Origin: Tomocerus qinae
Lineage: Eukaryota; Arthropoda; Collembola; Entomobryomorpha; Tomoceridae
DNA: 64,000 nt
NCBI GenBank assembly: GCA_020055645.1
Contig: CM034546.1
Location: 8,184,001-8,248,000 of the forward strand
Direction: 5' to 3'
The translations under genes were made by a program, and so were the position numbers. Positions 33,873-45,513 of the stretch are shown in pieces. The stretch's first letter is position 1. Each line of letters starts with the position of its first letter. A model generated the notes under the pieces. It ran no database searches. It worked only from the letters and a program-made list of their open reading frames with translations, and was not told the origin of the DNA.

Positions 33873-35855
33873 TTATCTACTACTAGCTACATTTACAATA
33901 CAGCGCAACGCCTTTCGCCGATATGTAGTATTTAGTGTATAAATCACAATTTCCCCCAACACTGAACAGATGGCCACAGTGCAAGCCATGAAGTAAACAA
34001 TGAAAACCCCTCCAAAGTTATCCACCGTAAGCGACTTGATACGATTATCTGATAATCTCACAAAAAGATTTGACAAAGTTTTGTAAATGACTCCGTTTTT
34101 ATTTTTTAGTAAGTTTTCTTTCCCTTTCCTCCTTTCTTCAATTACAACATCATTTTCCCACTTGATCATATTGGCTGTATCTCTAAGCATGGACGTGACT
34201 CTGCTGAATGATTCGGTGTACAGTGAATTTCTTTGTAGGCCAAAGGTCACTGCAACAAAATTGGGGGAATCTTTAGAGAAGTACAATGGAGTAAATTGCC
34301 TTTTTATAGTGAGGACCTTGGCCGCTGTTGCTACATTAACCCATCCCAGGCAGACGTGTTTTGGTTTAAGAATTACCGAAGTGATGCATGTCTCCGGGTT
34401 TTTCAATAATATAAACCGGTTTTTAAGACTTTTATAAACCTGGTTTGTACTTTTATTGAAAAAGTCGTAGCCCACTCCGCCGACATAGTGAAAGTTCAAC
34501 GTGTATTCTTGTTTCAAGTAAAGGTCGTGAAATGTTTTGGGAATTTGCTCCTTATGTGGAAAGGTGAGGAAGGAAACTAAATTCGTCTTATACCCAATCC
34601 CTGTAACAACCACGAAAAACATCCACAGTCCGGAGATCAGTTTAATTCCTTTAACTATCTTAGGTAATCTCGTCCCTTGCTCCACAGAAATTGAAAATGC
34701 CAAGAAAATAGATTGGAAAATGACAAAACTTGGTTTATTCTGCCTAAATTTGTTAAGTTTTAAAATAAAATAGAAGACGGGTACAATAGTAGTAAAAACG
34801 ACAAGAATGAAGATCCAGACTAGTTCAGAGAACGGGTAAAGAATTGCAGTCCACTTGGTAAACACTTCGGGATGGGCGGTGACAAAACTGAAACAGACGT
34901 ACGAAAGTTCTGAAGAGTGGTCCATGTATTTAAATCTAGCGAGAATATTACCATCGATAATTTTCAAATCCTTCCTCCCACTGATAATGTCGCCCACCGA
35001 GCCAGTCCATGTCCCATTGTCCAGTTGGATCCCAATCTGTTTAACAGTTAGTGGTTGCGGATCAATATCGAATGTAATATTGTAGTATTCTGCCATTGAG
35101 ACAAGGGCCTTGTAATAAAATCCTGACAGAGTTTTGTTGTCTTCCAAATAAAATATATATGGGGCTAAACGGAAAGAACTTGTGGTGATGTGAATATTTC
35201 TCAAGTTAAAAAACGAACGTGAAAATGTCGGGACGTTAGTCATTATAATAACTGAATTAAGCGATCTATCCCTCCCTCGCATAGTTGTAAGGAGTGCTAC
35301 GTTTCTGGGGTCATCTTTAAAAAATCCGATACCCATTTTCAGTTTTAGTCGCTTTATTGTGGGATTTCGACGGAGAAATGAAGTAATTATATGCGTGTAC
35401 CCGATGAAAATGAATCTGTCACTTTGTGGTTTTCCAAAACAGTCCATTCCATTAGCAATGATGGTCTCCACAGCCGTTTCATGCTGTTTGATTTGAAATA
35501 TGGCGAAAGTTTGACAGAAGAAATTAAACCTTAGATATTGTTTCTGTATAGTCCATCTTGTAGTTTCCAATTCTGAATGTGATTCGCGATGAAAATGGAA
35601 CGAATTTGCAAACATGGAAATTGGAACGTTTTGGCTTGGGAAGATTTCTAAATTTATAAAATCCATGTCCAAAATTTCATCAAACACAAAACTCACGGAA
35701 CAAAATTCAGCGGTTTTTGCAGCAGAGAGAGAAACTACTTTATTTATAATCTCCGACACTTTTCTGTCCAAAGTTTCGGAAGTGTTCTCTGCAGCAAATA
35801 TTATTAGCACTAAAATAATTATAACTACAATTTGTCTTCTCGGATACATCTTCAC
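33873..35855 (-). CDS. Ionotropic receptor (IR), intact, single exon
   Basis: 660 residues from ATG at 35853-35855, with a signal-type hydrophobic start (VVIIILVLIIFAA). The S1 ligand-binding half shows the family wording SGFYYKALVSMAEYYNITF (243-262) and GTWTGSVGDIISGR (281-294). TM1 is near 346-364, the pore near 378-398, TM2 near 404-424 (LISGLWMFFVVVTGIGYKTN), S2 near 440-600 and TM3 near 614-638. This is the ionotropic glutamate receptor superfamily, IR branch: a ligand-gated cation channel in sensory neurons. It shares little with the IR at 17142, so two IR lineages sit in the window. The neighbour at 37482-39803 is its tandem paralog on the same strand. The plus-strand frames over this locus are antisense shadows. 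Confidence 0.88.
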   Translation of the reverse strand: MKMYPRRQIVVIIILVLIIFAAENTSETLDRKVSEIINKVVSLSAAKTAEFCSVSFVFDEILDMDFINLEIFPSQNVPISMFANSFHFHRESHSELETTRWTIQKQYLRFNFFCQTFAIFQIKQHETAVETIIANGMDCFGKPQSDRFIFIGYTHIITSFLRRNPTIKRLKLKMGIGFFKDDPRNVALLTTMRGRDRSLNSVIIMTNVPTFSRSFFNLRNIHITTSSFRLAPYIFYLEDNKTLSGFYYKALVSMAEYYNITFDIDPQPLTVKQIGIQLDNGTWTGSVGDIISGRKDLKIIDGNILARFKYMDHSSELSYVCFSFVTAHPEVFTKWTAILYPFSELVWIFILVVFTTIVPVFYFILKLNKFRQNKPSFVIFQSIFLAFSISVEQGTRLPKIVKGIKLISGLWMFFVVVTGIGYKTNLVSFLTFPHKEQIPKTFHDLYLKQEYTLNFHYVGGVGYDFFNKSTNQVYKSLKNRFILLKNPETCITSVILKPKHVCLGWVNVATAAKVLTIKRQFTPLYFSKDSPNFVAVTFGLQRNSLYTESFSRVTSMLRDTANMIKWENDVVIEERRKGKENLLKNKNGVIYKTLSNLFVRLSDNRIKSLTVDNFGGVFIVYFMACTVAICSVLGEIVIYTLNTTYRRKALRCIVNVASSR

Positions 35856-37481
35856 TTCCAGCTTGAAAATATTTCTTGGAATTGTTTTAAGACAGTAGAA
35901 TTATTGTTTGTTTAGCTATTGGAAGAGTAAAAAAATGTCCAATATGAAATCTATGTTAATCCTGAACGTTGTTGCTCCATTATTGGCAATGTTTCAAGTA
36001 AATAACCTTTTATCCAAATTATCCAAAAGTGAAGGTTTTACTGAAATACGGATTAAAAATGTATAGCCCTAATTTATTTACGTCCAGAATCAGCCATAAT
36101 GTAGTTCTGTCGTAATTTCCACGTAATTGTAAGATAAATTTGATATTTGTCTCCCATTATCCAATTACACATTTATGTATTGATATCGATATGATATAAA
36201 CAACTTTCTATCGTAAAATTAGAAGGTATTATCAAAGGAAACTATAAGTGGTGGTTCTTTGTTACTTTCATTTGACGATCGATGACGACGAATTTATTGA
36301 AGAGCTTACAGATAGAAAGATGTGGAAACATCCAGGGCTATTAAACCGAGTAAGGCAAAACAAAGTAAATAATTGATGATCGCAAATTTATTGATTATAT
36401 CTAATTGGATTTCTTGGTATTATTTATCGATTATGTTATTGGCAACAAGCAATTGTCATTGGCAACAAGCAATCAGACAATTGATATGCACGCGAAGTGG
36501 CTAGGTGAATCCTCATGATAAACGGAAGAGAAATGATGGGATATTACACACCATTTAAAGGTTCTTTATTCTATTGGTTGTATCACTTCAATCTGTCGGG
36601 TTTTCTAGGTCCTAAACATCCGGTCAATTACGTGTCATTTGAAACATATTTTGCATGTCTTCCTAAATCTGCCAAAGTTCTACTCAGATTATATGATGCA
36701 GTACCTGGTTGAAATGAGAAACGGATTTTTTATATTGTGTAAAAAAATTGATTTATTCGAGCTATTTATGCATTCTCTAAATTTAAGGCTGTAAAATCAT
36801 AACAAAATGCGGCCAAAAGGTTAAACCATTTTCAGGGATTTTAATTAGTTGTGTATATTTCCTTCTTATTCGCTTCACTCTTTAGTTATAGACATTGTAA
36901 AACATCATGAGATAGCTCAGTAGAAGCGTTATTCGTTAGGTTAGGCCAACGTCAAGTCATTTGGTTTGAAAGGTTAATGATCATTAAAAAAATTCACTGA
37001 AAACGTCTTGTAACGTCGAAAAGCCTTGTCATCTCCGCTAATTTTTATATGCATTTGACATGGTTTATTATGTATTTTGATAGTTATTTGAGTCTTTCAT
37101 ATATACTAGGAGCTTAAGCAAAACTGAAAATCAAAAATTACTACTCCACACAAGCAAAACTGACTACAAACGCAGAGAAAACCCCACACAGTATAGCTAG
37201 CTAAACAGATTGCGCATACACAAATGACACAATTCTATTTGTGGATGTCCAAAATAAATTCACCACCTTGATCTAGTAAGTAGTAAGGCAATTTAGTAAG
37301 AACTAGCGTTGCAACAATTCTGCCATCTTACGAGGCCAAGGTATTTAGTTTACCCTGGATGCCCACATTTTAGTTTTATTATTACTCAGGCTAGGTTACA
37401 TCTTAACACTCTAATCCAAATTACTTCATGGAGCTATAGCTAAATTTAGAAACTCTTATGCCTTATTCATTGAGCTAGTTT
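35856..37481. other. Intergenic with repeat R2
   Basis: 36888-37090 resembles 44225-44420 (shared GACATTGTA, CATCATGAGAT/CGTCATGAGAT, GTCAAGTCAT and ATCTCCGCTA blocks), a dispersed repeat here called R2. The frame at 36515-36712 has no recognisable domain and no paralog; I do not call it. Confidence 0.5.
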
Positions 37482-39803
37482 CTATACTAAACTAGCTACA
37501 TTTACAATGCAAGGCAACGCGTTTCGCCGATATGTATTTAATGTATAAATGACAATTTCCCCCAACACTGAACAAATGGCCGCAGTACAGACTATGAAGT
37601 AGACCATGAAAACCCCTCCAAAGTTATCCAACGTAAGAGGTTTGATACGATTATCTGATAATCTCACGAGAAGATTAGATAGAGTTTTGTAAATGACTCC
37701 GGTTTTATTTTTTATTAAATTTTCTTTCCCTTTCCTCTTTTCTTCACCAAGCACTTCATTTTGCCAATTGATTATGTTGCCCGTGTCTCTTAGCATTGAT
37801 GTGACTCTGCTGAACGATTCGGTGTACAATGAATTTCTTTGTAGGCCAAATGTCACTGCCGCAAAATTTGGCGAATCCTTAGAGAAGTACAAGGGATTAA
37901 ATTGGCTACTTATCGTCAAAACTTTTGCTGATGTGGCTGCATTGACCCATCCCAAGCAGACGTGCTTTGATTTCAGAATTACCGAAGTGATGCATGTCTC
38001 CGGATTATTCAATAATATAAACCGATTTTTAAGGTTTTTGTACACCGGATTTTCGCTTTTATTAAAAAAGTCGTAACCCACGCCTCCAACATAGTGGAAG
38101 TTCAAAGTGTATTCTTGTTTCAAGTAAAGGTCGTGAAATGTTTTGGGAATTTGCTCTTTATGCGGAAAGGTGAGGAAGGATGCTAAATTAGTCTTATACC
38201 CAATCCCTGTAACAACCACGAAAAACATCCACAGTCCGGAGATCAGTTTAATTCCTTTAACTATTTTAGGTAGTCTCGTCCCTTGCTCCACAGAAATTGA
38301 AAATGTCAAGAAAATAGATTGGAAAATGACAAAACTTGGTTTGTTCTGCCTAAATTTGTTAAGTTTCAGAATAAAATAGAAGACGGGTACAATAGTAGTA
38401 AAAACGACAAGGATGAAGATCCAGACTTGTTCAGAGAACGGGTAGAGGATTGCAGTCCACTTGGTAAACACTTCGGGATGGGCGGTGACGAAACTGAAAC
38501 TGACGTAAGCAATTTCAGAAGAATGATCCATTAAATTAAATCGATCCAGTACCCAAGCTGCAAAAATGTAATGTTGGCCCAGTGTCAGTTTTGACCGCCG
38601 GGACTGCAGCGGCCCTATATCGGCGAGAAGGGCCACCGCTGGGCCAACTATTCGCCAACCTCGGCCCGTAGTTGGGAGGGCGGACAAAACGGAGAATAGC
38701 CGACGGTGGGCAATGATTGGCAAATGATCGGGAAAAGATCGGCAACGTACTTCCTTTGAGATGGGGCCCACGCCACCCCAATATTCGTGTTCTACATGTG
38801 CGATTTAGTTAAAAGACATCGAAAAATACATGGCCGATGGTTTGCCGATGTTGGCCCAACATATGATTTGCAGCTTGGGTAGATTTCCATCTACAATTTT
38901 TAAATCTGCCCTCCCACTGATAATATCCCCCACTGATCCAGTCCAAGTTCCATTCGCCATTGGAATTCCAATTGCATCAAGACTTAGTGGTTGCGGATCT
39001 ATATCGAATGTTATATTGTAGTAGTCTGCCATTGAGACCAGTGCCTTGTAATAATATCCGGACAGCCTTTTGTTATCTTCCAAATAAAACAAATATGGTG
39101 ATAAAAGAAATGAAGTTGTGGTTATATGAATATTTCTCAAGTTGAAACATAAATACGAAAATGTTGGAATAGTCGTCATTATCATAACTGAATTAGGCGA
39201 TTTATTCCTCCTTCGCATCGTTGTAAGTATTGCCACGTTTCTGGGGTCATCTTTGAAGAATCCGATACCCATTTTCAGTTTTAGTCGCTTTATTGTTGGA
39301 TTTCGACGCAGAAAAGAAGTAATTATGTGCGTGTAACCGATGAAAATGAATCGGTCACTTTGTGGCTTTCCAAAACTGTCCATTCCATTAGCAATTATGG
39401 TCTCCAAAGCAGTTTCATGTTGCCTGACTTGAAATATGGCGAACGTTTGACAGAAGAAATTAAACTTTAGATATTGTCTCTGTATAGTCCATCTGGTAGT
39501 TTCCAATTCTGAATGTGATTGGCGATGGAATTGGAACGAATTTACAAACATGGAGACTGGAACGTATTGGCTTGGGAAGATTTCTAAATTTATAAAATTC
39601 AGGTCCGAAATTTCATCAAATACAAATGTCACGGGGCAAAATTCAGCGGTTTTTGCAGCAGAGAGAGAAACTGCTTTATTTATAATCTCAGACACTTTTC
39701 TGTCCAGAGTTTCTGAAGTGTCCTCTGCAGCAGATATTATTAGCACTAAAATGATCATGAACGCCGTTATTGGTCTTTCCAGGATATGCTTCTTCTTCAG
39801 CAT
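37482..39803 (-). pseudogene. Ionotropic receptor paralog interrupted by a TA-flanked MITE
   Basis: It is closely related to the IR at 33873-35855 along its full length, from the ATG at 39801-39803 to the stop at 37482-37484. A 328-bp MITE lies at 38552-38879. The coding sequence reads to the residues IVDGNL, enters the MITE and stops at 38805. On the far side it resumes with LDRFNLMDHSSE and stays open to the end. Removing the element and one TA rejoins the reading frame exactly, at the position matching DGNILARFKYMDHSS in the intact paralog. No other lesion is seen: pore, TM1-TM3 and ligand-binding wording are conserved. The insertion is therefore young, and it may be polymorphic. Confidence 0.85.
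38550..38881. mobile_element. Tc1/mariner-type MITE in IR coding sequence
   Basis: The termini CCCAAGCTGCAAA and TTTGCAGCTTGGG are perfect 13-bp inverted repeats (38552-38564 and 38867-38879). They are flanked by TA on both sides (38550-38551 and 38880-38881), the target duplication of Tc1/mariner elements. The 328-bp interior is much richer in GC than the host region and has more inverted matches (TGTTGGCCCA near both ends). There is no transposase. Confidence 0.85.
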
Positions 39804-42057
39804 AATTTTTTCGCAAATGAGAACTCTGAAAATTAGTAAATAATTTAGTTATGTATTAGTTATATAATTAATTCACTAAAAATTGAGTAAAAATTTGTAT
39901 ACACCACAAAACACGAATGACTATGGAAATTGATTAATATTATGTTTAAAACTAATTTTGAATATTTTTGCTGTTTGAGAAGATGTGACTTTCTACAATT
40001 TAGTTTTTAAGATGAGCAAACTATTCTCGTTCTTAAATGATTCGGTTTTTTTAATGGACCTGCTTCAAATAAATACTTACCTGAAGCATTATTATCGATT
40101 CTATAATTATCTGGAATTAAAAGTTTCGCCGAAATATAGTGAGATGTCTAAAACAATCGCCGGACAAATGAATTTGTAAGATAACTTTAATATCGTCTAT
40201 AAAGACGTACCTATTAGCAATATTATTGCTTTGAGATATCGATTTCTCATATATGCAATGATCATAAATTCACTACCACAGATTTATGTATGCCAAAGCC
40301 AGCATGCTTAATAAAAACGGTTAACGATTGCTGCATTTTGTTAGAGGTCATACGAAAATTAGAACAACGATGGAACATTAAGAATTTCTTGCTTGTTAAA
40401 TAATTTAGAAGCTCTAATTGAATGACTCGCTGTTATTTATCGTTACTAAATCAAAAGGAGATAAACGTTTCTACTTTGCGAATTTCAGCTTAATTCATTC
40501 TTAAAATATCTAATCGTTCCCGGAAAAAGTGAAGGCGATAAACGTTTTCAATAAAACTGTTCTGCAGTCATATCTGTAATGTTTATTAATTGCATTACAA
40601 ATGACACTGTATGCACTTGGTACCTTTGCGGCCCCAAATAAGTTTATCATTAAAAATTCTCATGGAGACTTCGACCAAATATATTTTAATTCGACAGAAC
40701 TAGATGACTAGTCAATTGGAGTTTTGAAAATTAAATAAATAGCCCGCTGATCTATTTATACAATATTTATTCTGAAGGAGTAATAATATGATTTCACTTA
40801 TTAGCTAACGACACAAAGAAATAATTATCTGTGATATGGAATGATTATTAAAATCCTAAACTCCTGCAAGTAATTATTTAATTATATTTAAATCTCTCTG
40901 CTTTTTTCTTCAATTTTATCATTTGTAAAGTATATTATGCTCGTTAAAGATTTTCATTTTACAACGAAAACTATTGTGATAAATTACAACCTATGGATTG
41001 TCTCTGGATTTCCCAGCAATAGCTAGATGGGTGATTTTAATTAAAGAGATACGAGAAATTGGCAGATCACTTTTACAGGTAAACATGTGATAACAAAAAA
41101 GAGCTCGTTAGTAAGAAGTGAAGAACCAGTTTGCTTTATATGAACATACAATATCCGTCTTCTCTTTCTTTTTCATCATTAATAGTCTAGTGCTCTGGAA
41201 AATCCACCTGGTGCATATAAATAAATAGATAGAAATGAACTCTGTGTCTGTAAAAATACTGGTTTCTGACTAAATATTTCTCACATGGCAGGAGGTGTAG
41301 ATTCAATTGCGCAATATTAAAGGAGATTCCGGATGTACTTAGTTCATGAAAGTGTGCAGACTTCTTTATAATGTCTTATCAGCAATCAAACGATAAAAAC
41401 CTACCCTAATAAAGAGAGATTCGCCGATTCATTCCTTCAACCTACACAGGAAAATTCAACGTGGGAACTTGATAACATGATTCTGGAAATTGAACTCCAC
41501 ACCGACAGTGAACTGAACTTATTAACATTAGAAAGAAACCTTAACATGCATTGTGCATCCAAATAACTTTTGTAGTTTGCTTTGGACAGCCACGGAGTCA
41601 AATAAATCAGCAGCAGTAAGTTTTTAATGATATTAAATTATAAAACTATAATTTTTATTATTTACAACAGCTTTTATGAGAAAAATTATTTTCAATTAGT
41701 TTGTTTGTACAAATCATTTGCAACAATTTTTCGTAAATGTATAAATAAGATTACTAATTATTACGTATAAAATTAAATAGATTTAATTAATTTTATTTGG
41801 TGAAATTGAAAGTTTTCTCGACAAAAATTTGGATATACCTTTTTTAATTTGATTTTCAGCTACTAAAATTCATAAAGTATTTATTTTTAGCTTAATCTTT
41901 AAAATTAGAAATTATAAATGATTATAGAGATGAGATAATAAATGAATTTCAATTCCAGTTTAAGTGGCAATATGTATAGGGAATAACAAAGTGAAACGTA
42001 ATAAATATTTATGTAGGTGTATTGGGTGTTTGTAAATATTTTATTTTGTGTAGAAAA
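39804..42057. other. Intergenic; possible 5' exon of the SPRY gene
   Basis: AT-rich with no gene recognised. A TATAA-like string at 41216-41220 and a consensus donor (CAGCA|GTAAGT, cut after 41615), paired with an acceptor TAG at 42051-42053, suggest a 5' UTR exon and intron for the gene starting at 42058. This rests on splice consensus only. Confidence 0.35.
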
Positions 42058-43251
42058 ATGCGAACAATGCACCTTCGGAAGAAAAACCTGATTTCTGTAT
42101 ATTTATGCCTGGTGGCATTGTGCATGAGTTTATGTGTGGGAAGAGAAGAATTTAACCGACGAGAAAGCCGAAGGAGATTGAGAAATCGATTCTTAAATAG
42201 GGCAACAGAAGAAAAGAGTGGAGACTCTGTGGTCATTTTGGCAGAGCCTGAACCACGGGCCTCTCAATTTAGTTCGAAGAACATTTGGGCGACAGACGGG
42301 GCGAGACAGTTGGGTGTTGACGGGAATACCGTGACAGCCAAGGATGTCAAGTCCGGAGAGACTTACAGTGCTATGTGGAAAGCCGTTGACGGTGGGATAA
42401 ATAAAGGTGAGCACTACTGGGAAGTCCACATCGACAGCATCGAAGACGAAGGCGGGTCAATCTCTGTAGGGTTAACGAACCCTGAGGAGTTCAAAAAAGG
42501 GCGCGGGCTTTTGTATAGTGGAAATTTAGAAAATGGTCGGGAATCTCTCCTCAATGACTACGGACCAAGATTCAAATTTGGAGACACGATTGGAATTCTC
42601 GCGTCGTTTTTGACCAAAGGGAAATTGAAAGTATATTTTTATTACAATAAGCGCAGTTTGGGACTGGCCTACGATGTTGACTCAAGCATCCTCCCGAATG
42701 CCCACCCAGTAGTCCAATTCGGAACTTCCGGAGTTGCCTCTATCGTCAAGGAAACAGAAATTCCCAAAAGACGGGCGCGGGAAGCAGCGCAGTATAGTGG
42801 GATTGAAGGGGATTGGAAGATCCTCCGGAAAGAAATCGTTTTCAACGGGAAGCCCTTCTATGTTTATCACGTGATCAATGAAGAAAATCCCCATCTCGTC
42901 ACACTGGATGTGACACCTTCCAACGACAACAACTACGACGGTCAGCTGAGTGTCGTAAACCAAATACGATTCGATGTCAAAAGCCAGAAAAAGGTGTGGA
43001 GGATGTCACAATCCATTTCTACCAAAAAAGGTGTCACTGACTACCATTTGCGCGTTTTGGAGGACAATCTCACCTCGATGACCAACGGAGGAGCAGTTAG
43101 TCTGATGAGAAGACATCTAATCCTTGAAAAGGGAGATAACAAAGTCGCTTTTGAAAGATACGAACCTATTCTCCAAGCTGTGTCAGCTAATCCCTTAGCA
43201 GAAGACCAAGTCGATCAATGTTTTTGTCCTTGTTCTCAAAAATCACGTTAA
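42058..43251 (+). CDS. Secreted SPRY-domain protein
   Basis: 397 residues from the ATG at 42058, which sits four bases after a likely intron acceptor. The N-terminus is basic, then hydrophobic (LISVYLCLVALCMSLCVG), consistent with a signal peptide. A dibasic Arg-rich stretch (NRRESRRRLRNR) follows. Residues about 70-230 look like a SPRY/B30.2 fold: an opening with G.NTVTA, HYWEVHIDSIEDEG, ISVGLTNPEEF, FGDTIGILASF, LKVYFYYNKRSLGLAYD and PVVQFG. SPRY domains bind proteins and are usually cytoplasmic, so a secreted one is uncommon. The C-terminal 150 residues, starting at GDWKILRKEIVFNGKPFYVY, I do not recognise; they end with a Cys cluster (QCFCPC). Higher GC than its flanks is normal for exons here. 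AATAAA is at 43318-43323. Confidence 0.75.
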   Translation: MRTMHLRKKNLISVYLCLVALCMSLCVGREEFNRRESRRRLRNRFLNRATEEKSGDSVVILAEPEPRASQFSSKNIWATDGARQLGVDGNTVTAKDVKSGETYSAMWKAVDGGINKGEHYWEVHIDSIEDEGGSISVGLTNPEEFKKGRGLLYSGNLENGRESLLNDYGPRFKFGDTIGILASFLTKGKLKVYFYYNKRSLGLAYDVDSSILPNAHPVVQFGTSGVASIVKETEIPKRRAREAAQYSGIEGDWKILRKEIVFNGKPFYVYHVINEENPHLVTLDVTPSNDNNYDGQLSVVNQIRFDVKSQKKVWRMSQSISTKKGVTDYHLRVLEDNLTSMTNGGAVSLMRRHLILEKGDNKVAFERYEPILQAVSANPLAEDQVDQCFCPCSQKSR

Positions 43252-43617
43252 CTAATCAAACTCCGACAGTCCGGCGATTATTAATCCAATTCCAAAATGT
43301 TATAATTAAAACAGCACAATAAAATATAAATTAAAATCATTTTTAATGCGCATTTCTTAGAATATTTTATGGTGACATAAAGCTACTAAAGCAAGGGAAA
43401 TTTACTATATATTAATTAAATTCATGGTATGATATGAATTTATTTTTTTCAATTTCTGCCCATAAAATACATTTTATTGGTATTTACATTACATGTATGA
43501 TTATTTATTAAGTAACGGAGCTGCTTTATAGGAATGCCTGATCTGTCTGTCCGTCCGTTCATTAGCACTATAATTCAAGAACGATTTGAGATAATCAATT
43601 CAAACTTTCTGAGCGTA
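43252..43617. other. 3' flank and start of repeat R2
   Basis: The 3' UTR runs to about 43340. 43540-43617 (CTGTCTGTCCGTCCGTTC and on) belongs to a repeat that resumes after the hAT-like insertion at 44130 and matches 36888-37090 in its later part. A similar CTGTCTGTCCGTCC start recurs near 46425. Confidence 0.5.
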
Positions 43618-44137
43618 ATCTAGAGTAGAGAGTTACACGGGCTCAAGTTTCTCCTTCGGGTTTCGACCCGGCCCGTACAGGTTTGGGCGGGTTCGGGCCA
43701 CATTTAAAAAAATTTTACGGGCATGGGCGGGCTCGGGCTGATGAAGGATTGTTACGTGCGGGCTCGGGCAGGCCACATTAAATTGACGAAGACCGCAGGG
43801 GCCCGTAATAGCCCGCTAGTTAATTAAATTATATATACACCTATATATTCTCAATATATAGATATATATTTTTGCGGTACAACTCCATATTTTTGATATA
43901 TGTATATATTTTACTACATATTCATATCTTATACATATAAATATATATATGTATATATGTACATTTTCGACCCGCGGGCCCCCACGGGCGGATTTATCAA
44001 ACTCATTACTGATACGGGCGGGCACGGGTTGGATCTTTGAATTTTTTACTGGGACGGGCGGTCACGGGCTCAGACACTACAGGCACGGGCGGACACGGGC
44101 CGTGAAAAGTCAGCCCGTGCAACTCTCTAATCTAGAG
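43618..44137. mobile_element. hAT-like MITE, 504 bp
   Basis: The element at 43626-44129 begins TAGAGAGTTACACGGGC and ends GCCCGTGCAACTCTCTA, a 17-bp inverted repeat with one mismatch. The 8-bp target duplication ATCTAGAG is exact (43618-43625 and 44130-44137). The subterminal regions are packed with CGGGC/GCCCG motifs and the centre is AT-rich. 8-bp duplications are typical of hAT transposons. No transposase. Confidence 0.85.
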
Positions 44138-44430
44138 ATAAAAACTTAGGTCAAGTTTGAATATGGCGTGGGCCTGTGGACGTACGTGGTTCAAAGACTA
44201 AAAACTGATGTAACGTTAGTTATCGACATTGTAGAACGTCATGAGATGCGTTAGCTCGTTCGAAAGGTTATTCGTTATGCAGGTTAGATCAAATCAATGT
44301 CAAGTCATCTGGGTCAAAAGGTCAAAGGTCATTGGGAAAATGCAATATAACGTCATTTTACGTGGGATACCTTCTGGTTATCTCCGCTACTTTTTTACAT
44401 TCATTGGGCATGGGCATTTTGATTTACACT
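44138..44430 (+). repeat. Dispersed repeat R2 (right part)
   Basis: Matches 36888-37090. Together with 43540-43617 it forms one repeat that was split by the hAT-like MITE. Confidence 0.55.
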
Positions 44431-44921
44431 ACGAAACCCACAATGTAAATATCCAATGAATTTCCAGTCAAAACCCATTTAATTTTACTTTTGCCTCGTT
44501 GCAGTAAAAAGGTAGATTTATTCTCAGAAAAATTATTTCATTATCATTAAAATAATCCAGCTTGAGATGGATTTTTTCAGCTGATATTAATCACGAGATT
44601 TTAAGTTTGCATCCTTCATCTTAGACCTACAAGTTAAAGTAATCTTGTAAGTTTTGACAATCGTCTGGCAAAAATTATCAAAACAATCTGATTTTAGTAC
44701 TGAAGTGCATTAATTTCTTACCACAACATGAAAATATTTTTATTACGGAAGTACTTGAAGTATTACTGTAATAAAATTTGTATTAGTATTTTTAATTCAT
44801 TGCCATATTTATTTCGAAAATTTTGTTCCTTTCTTTTGGCTCTTTTTAGCGGTTTTTAGTATAATATATCTCAATTATATGCGTTATTGAAATTATTGAT
44901 GACTGTGTTTATATATATAAC
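44431..44921. other. Intergenic
   Basis: AT-rich, nothing recognised. Confidence 0.4.
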
Positions 44922-45513
44922 CAGACAGTCAAAATGGGCGTACAGGTCTGTCTAGTGGTCTAAACAGCCGCTTCTCAGGCTGAGGTCTGAAGTTCGAATC
45001 TCTGGAGCGCCTCAGGTCTATAAGGTAGTAGTCTGAAGCTGGGAGAAGCTGTCATTGCCGTATATTCGTTATTAGCATTGATTTGCCTATCTTAGTGACA
45101 ATATGATTATCTATCAATGCCCTGTCTGTAGTGTATGGATTGTTCTGCTGGTCTGTATACGTGCTACGAGTTCTACCTAGCACAAGTCTGGACAATGGGA
45201 TGCACATGAGGTGATAAGGTGGATTGAAGTAGACTGCTATAAGTGATTTGCCTGTGGTCACTGGCGGTCGGCTTACATGTTCCGGTCCCTCTCTGACTGC
45301 CCACCAGATTGAGTTGCGGGACAGTGTTAAGTCGTTCCGTCTCATGGTTCAGTACTCTTCACTAAGTCTCTTCGTGTAAGTCTGTACACTTAGTAAAGTT
45401 GTTCCGGGAGCCACTGCAAGTAAGCCCTCGCGGCTTGAGCGGTAGCATAGCTCTACTAATCAATAGTAGTAGCCGTGCTCTCTCCCTAACACACATACAC
45501 AGACAGTCAAAAT
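44922..45513 (+). mobile_element. tRNA-headed SINE with 14-bp target duplication
   Basis: The direct repeat CAGACAGTCAAAAT (44922-44935 and 45500-45513) bounds a 564-bp element. Its head (44936-45010) is tRNA-like: box A TGTCTAGTGGTC (about 44949-44960), a central arm CTCAGGCTGAG, and box B AGTTCGAATCTC (about 44991-45002). The head has no clean acceptor stem, so it is not a working tRNA gene. The long unrelated body ends in an ACACACATACAC run. A long target duplication with an A-rich edge fits LINE-driven insertion. The minus frame 45052-45345 within it is not a gene. Confidence 0.8.

Noticed and set aside
34087-35898. Plus-strand frames over the IR genes at 33.9-39.8 kb
   Set aside because: Antisense shadows of conserved minus-strand receptor codons.
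36515-36712. Small frame between the IR genes
   Set aside because: No domain, paralog or splice support, and mixed composition.
44936-45010. A functional tRNA gene
   Set aside because: Internal promoter boxes are present, but the acceptor stem does not pair well and the sequence heads a SINE with target duplications.
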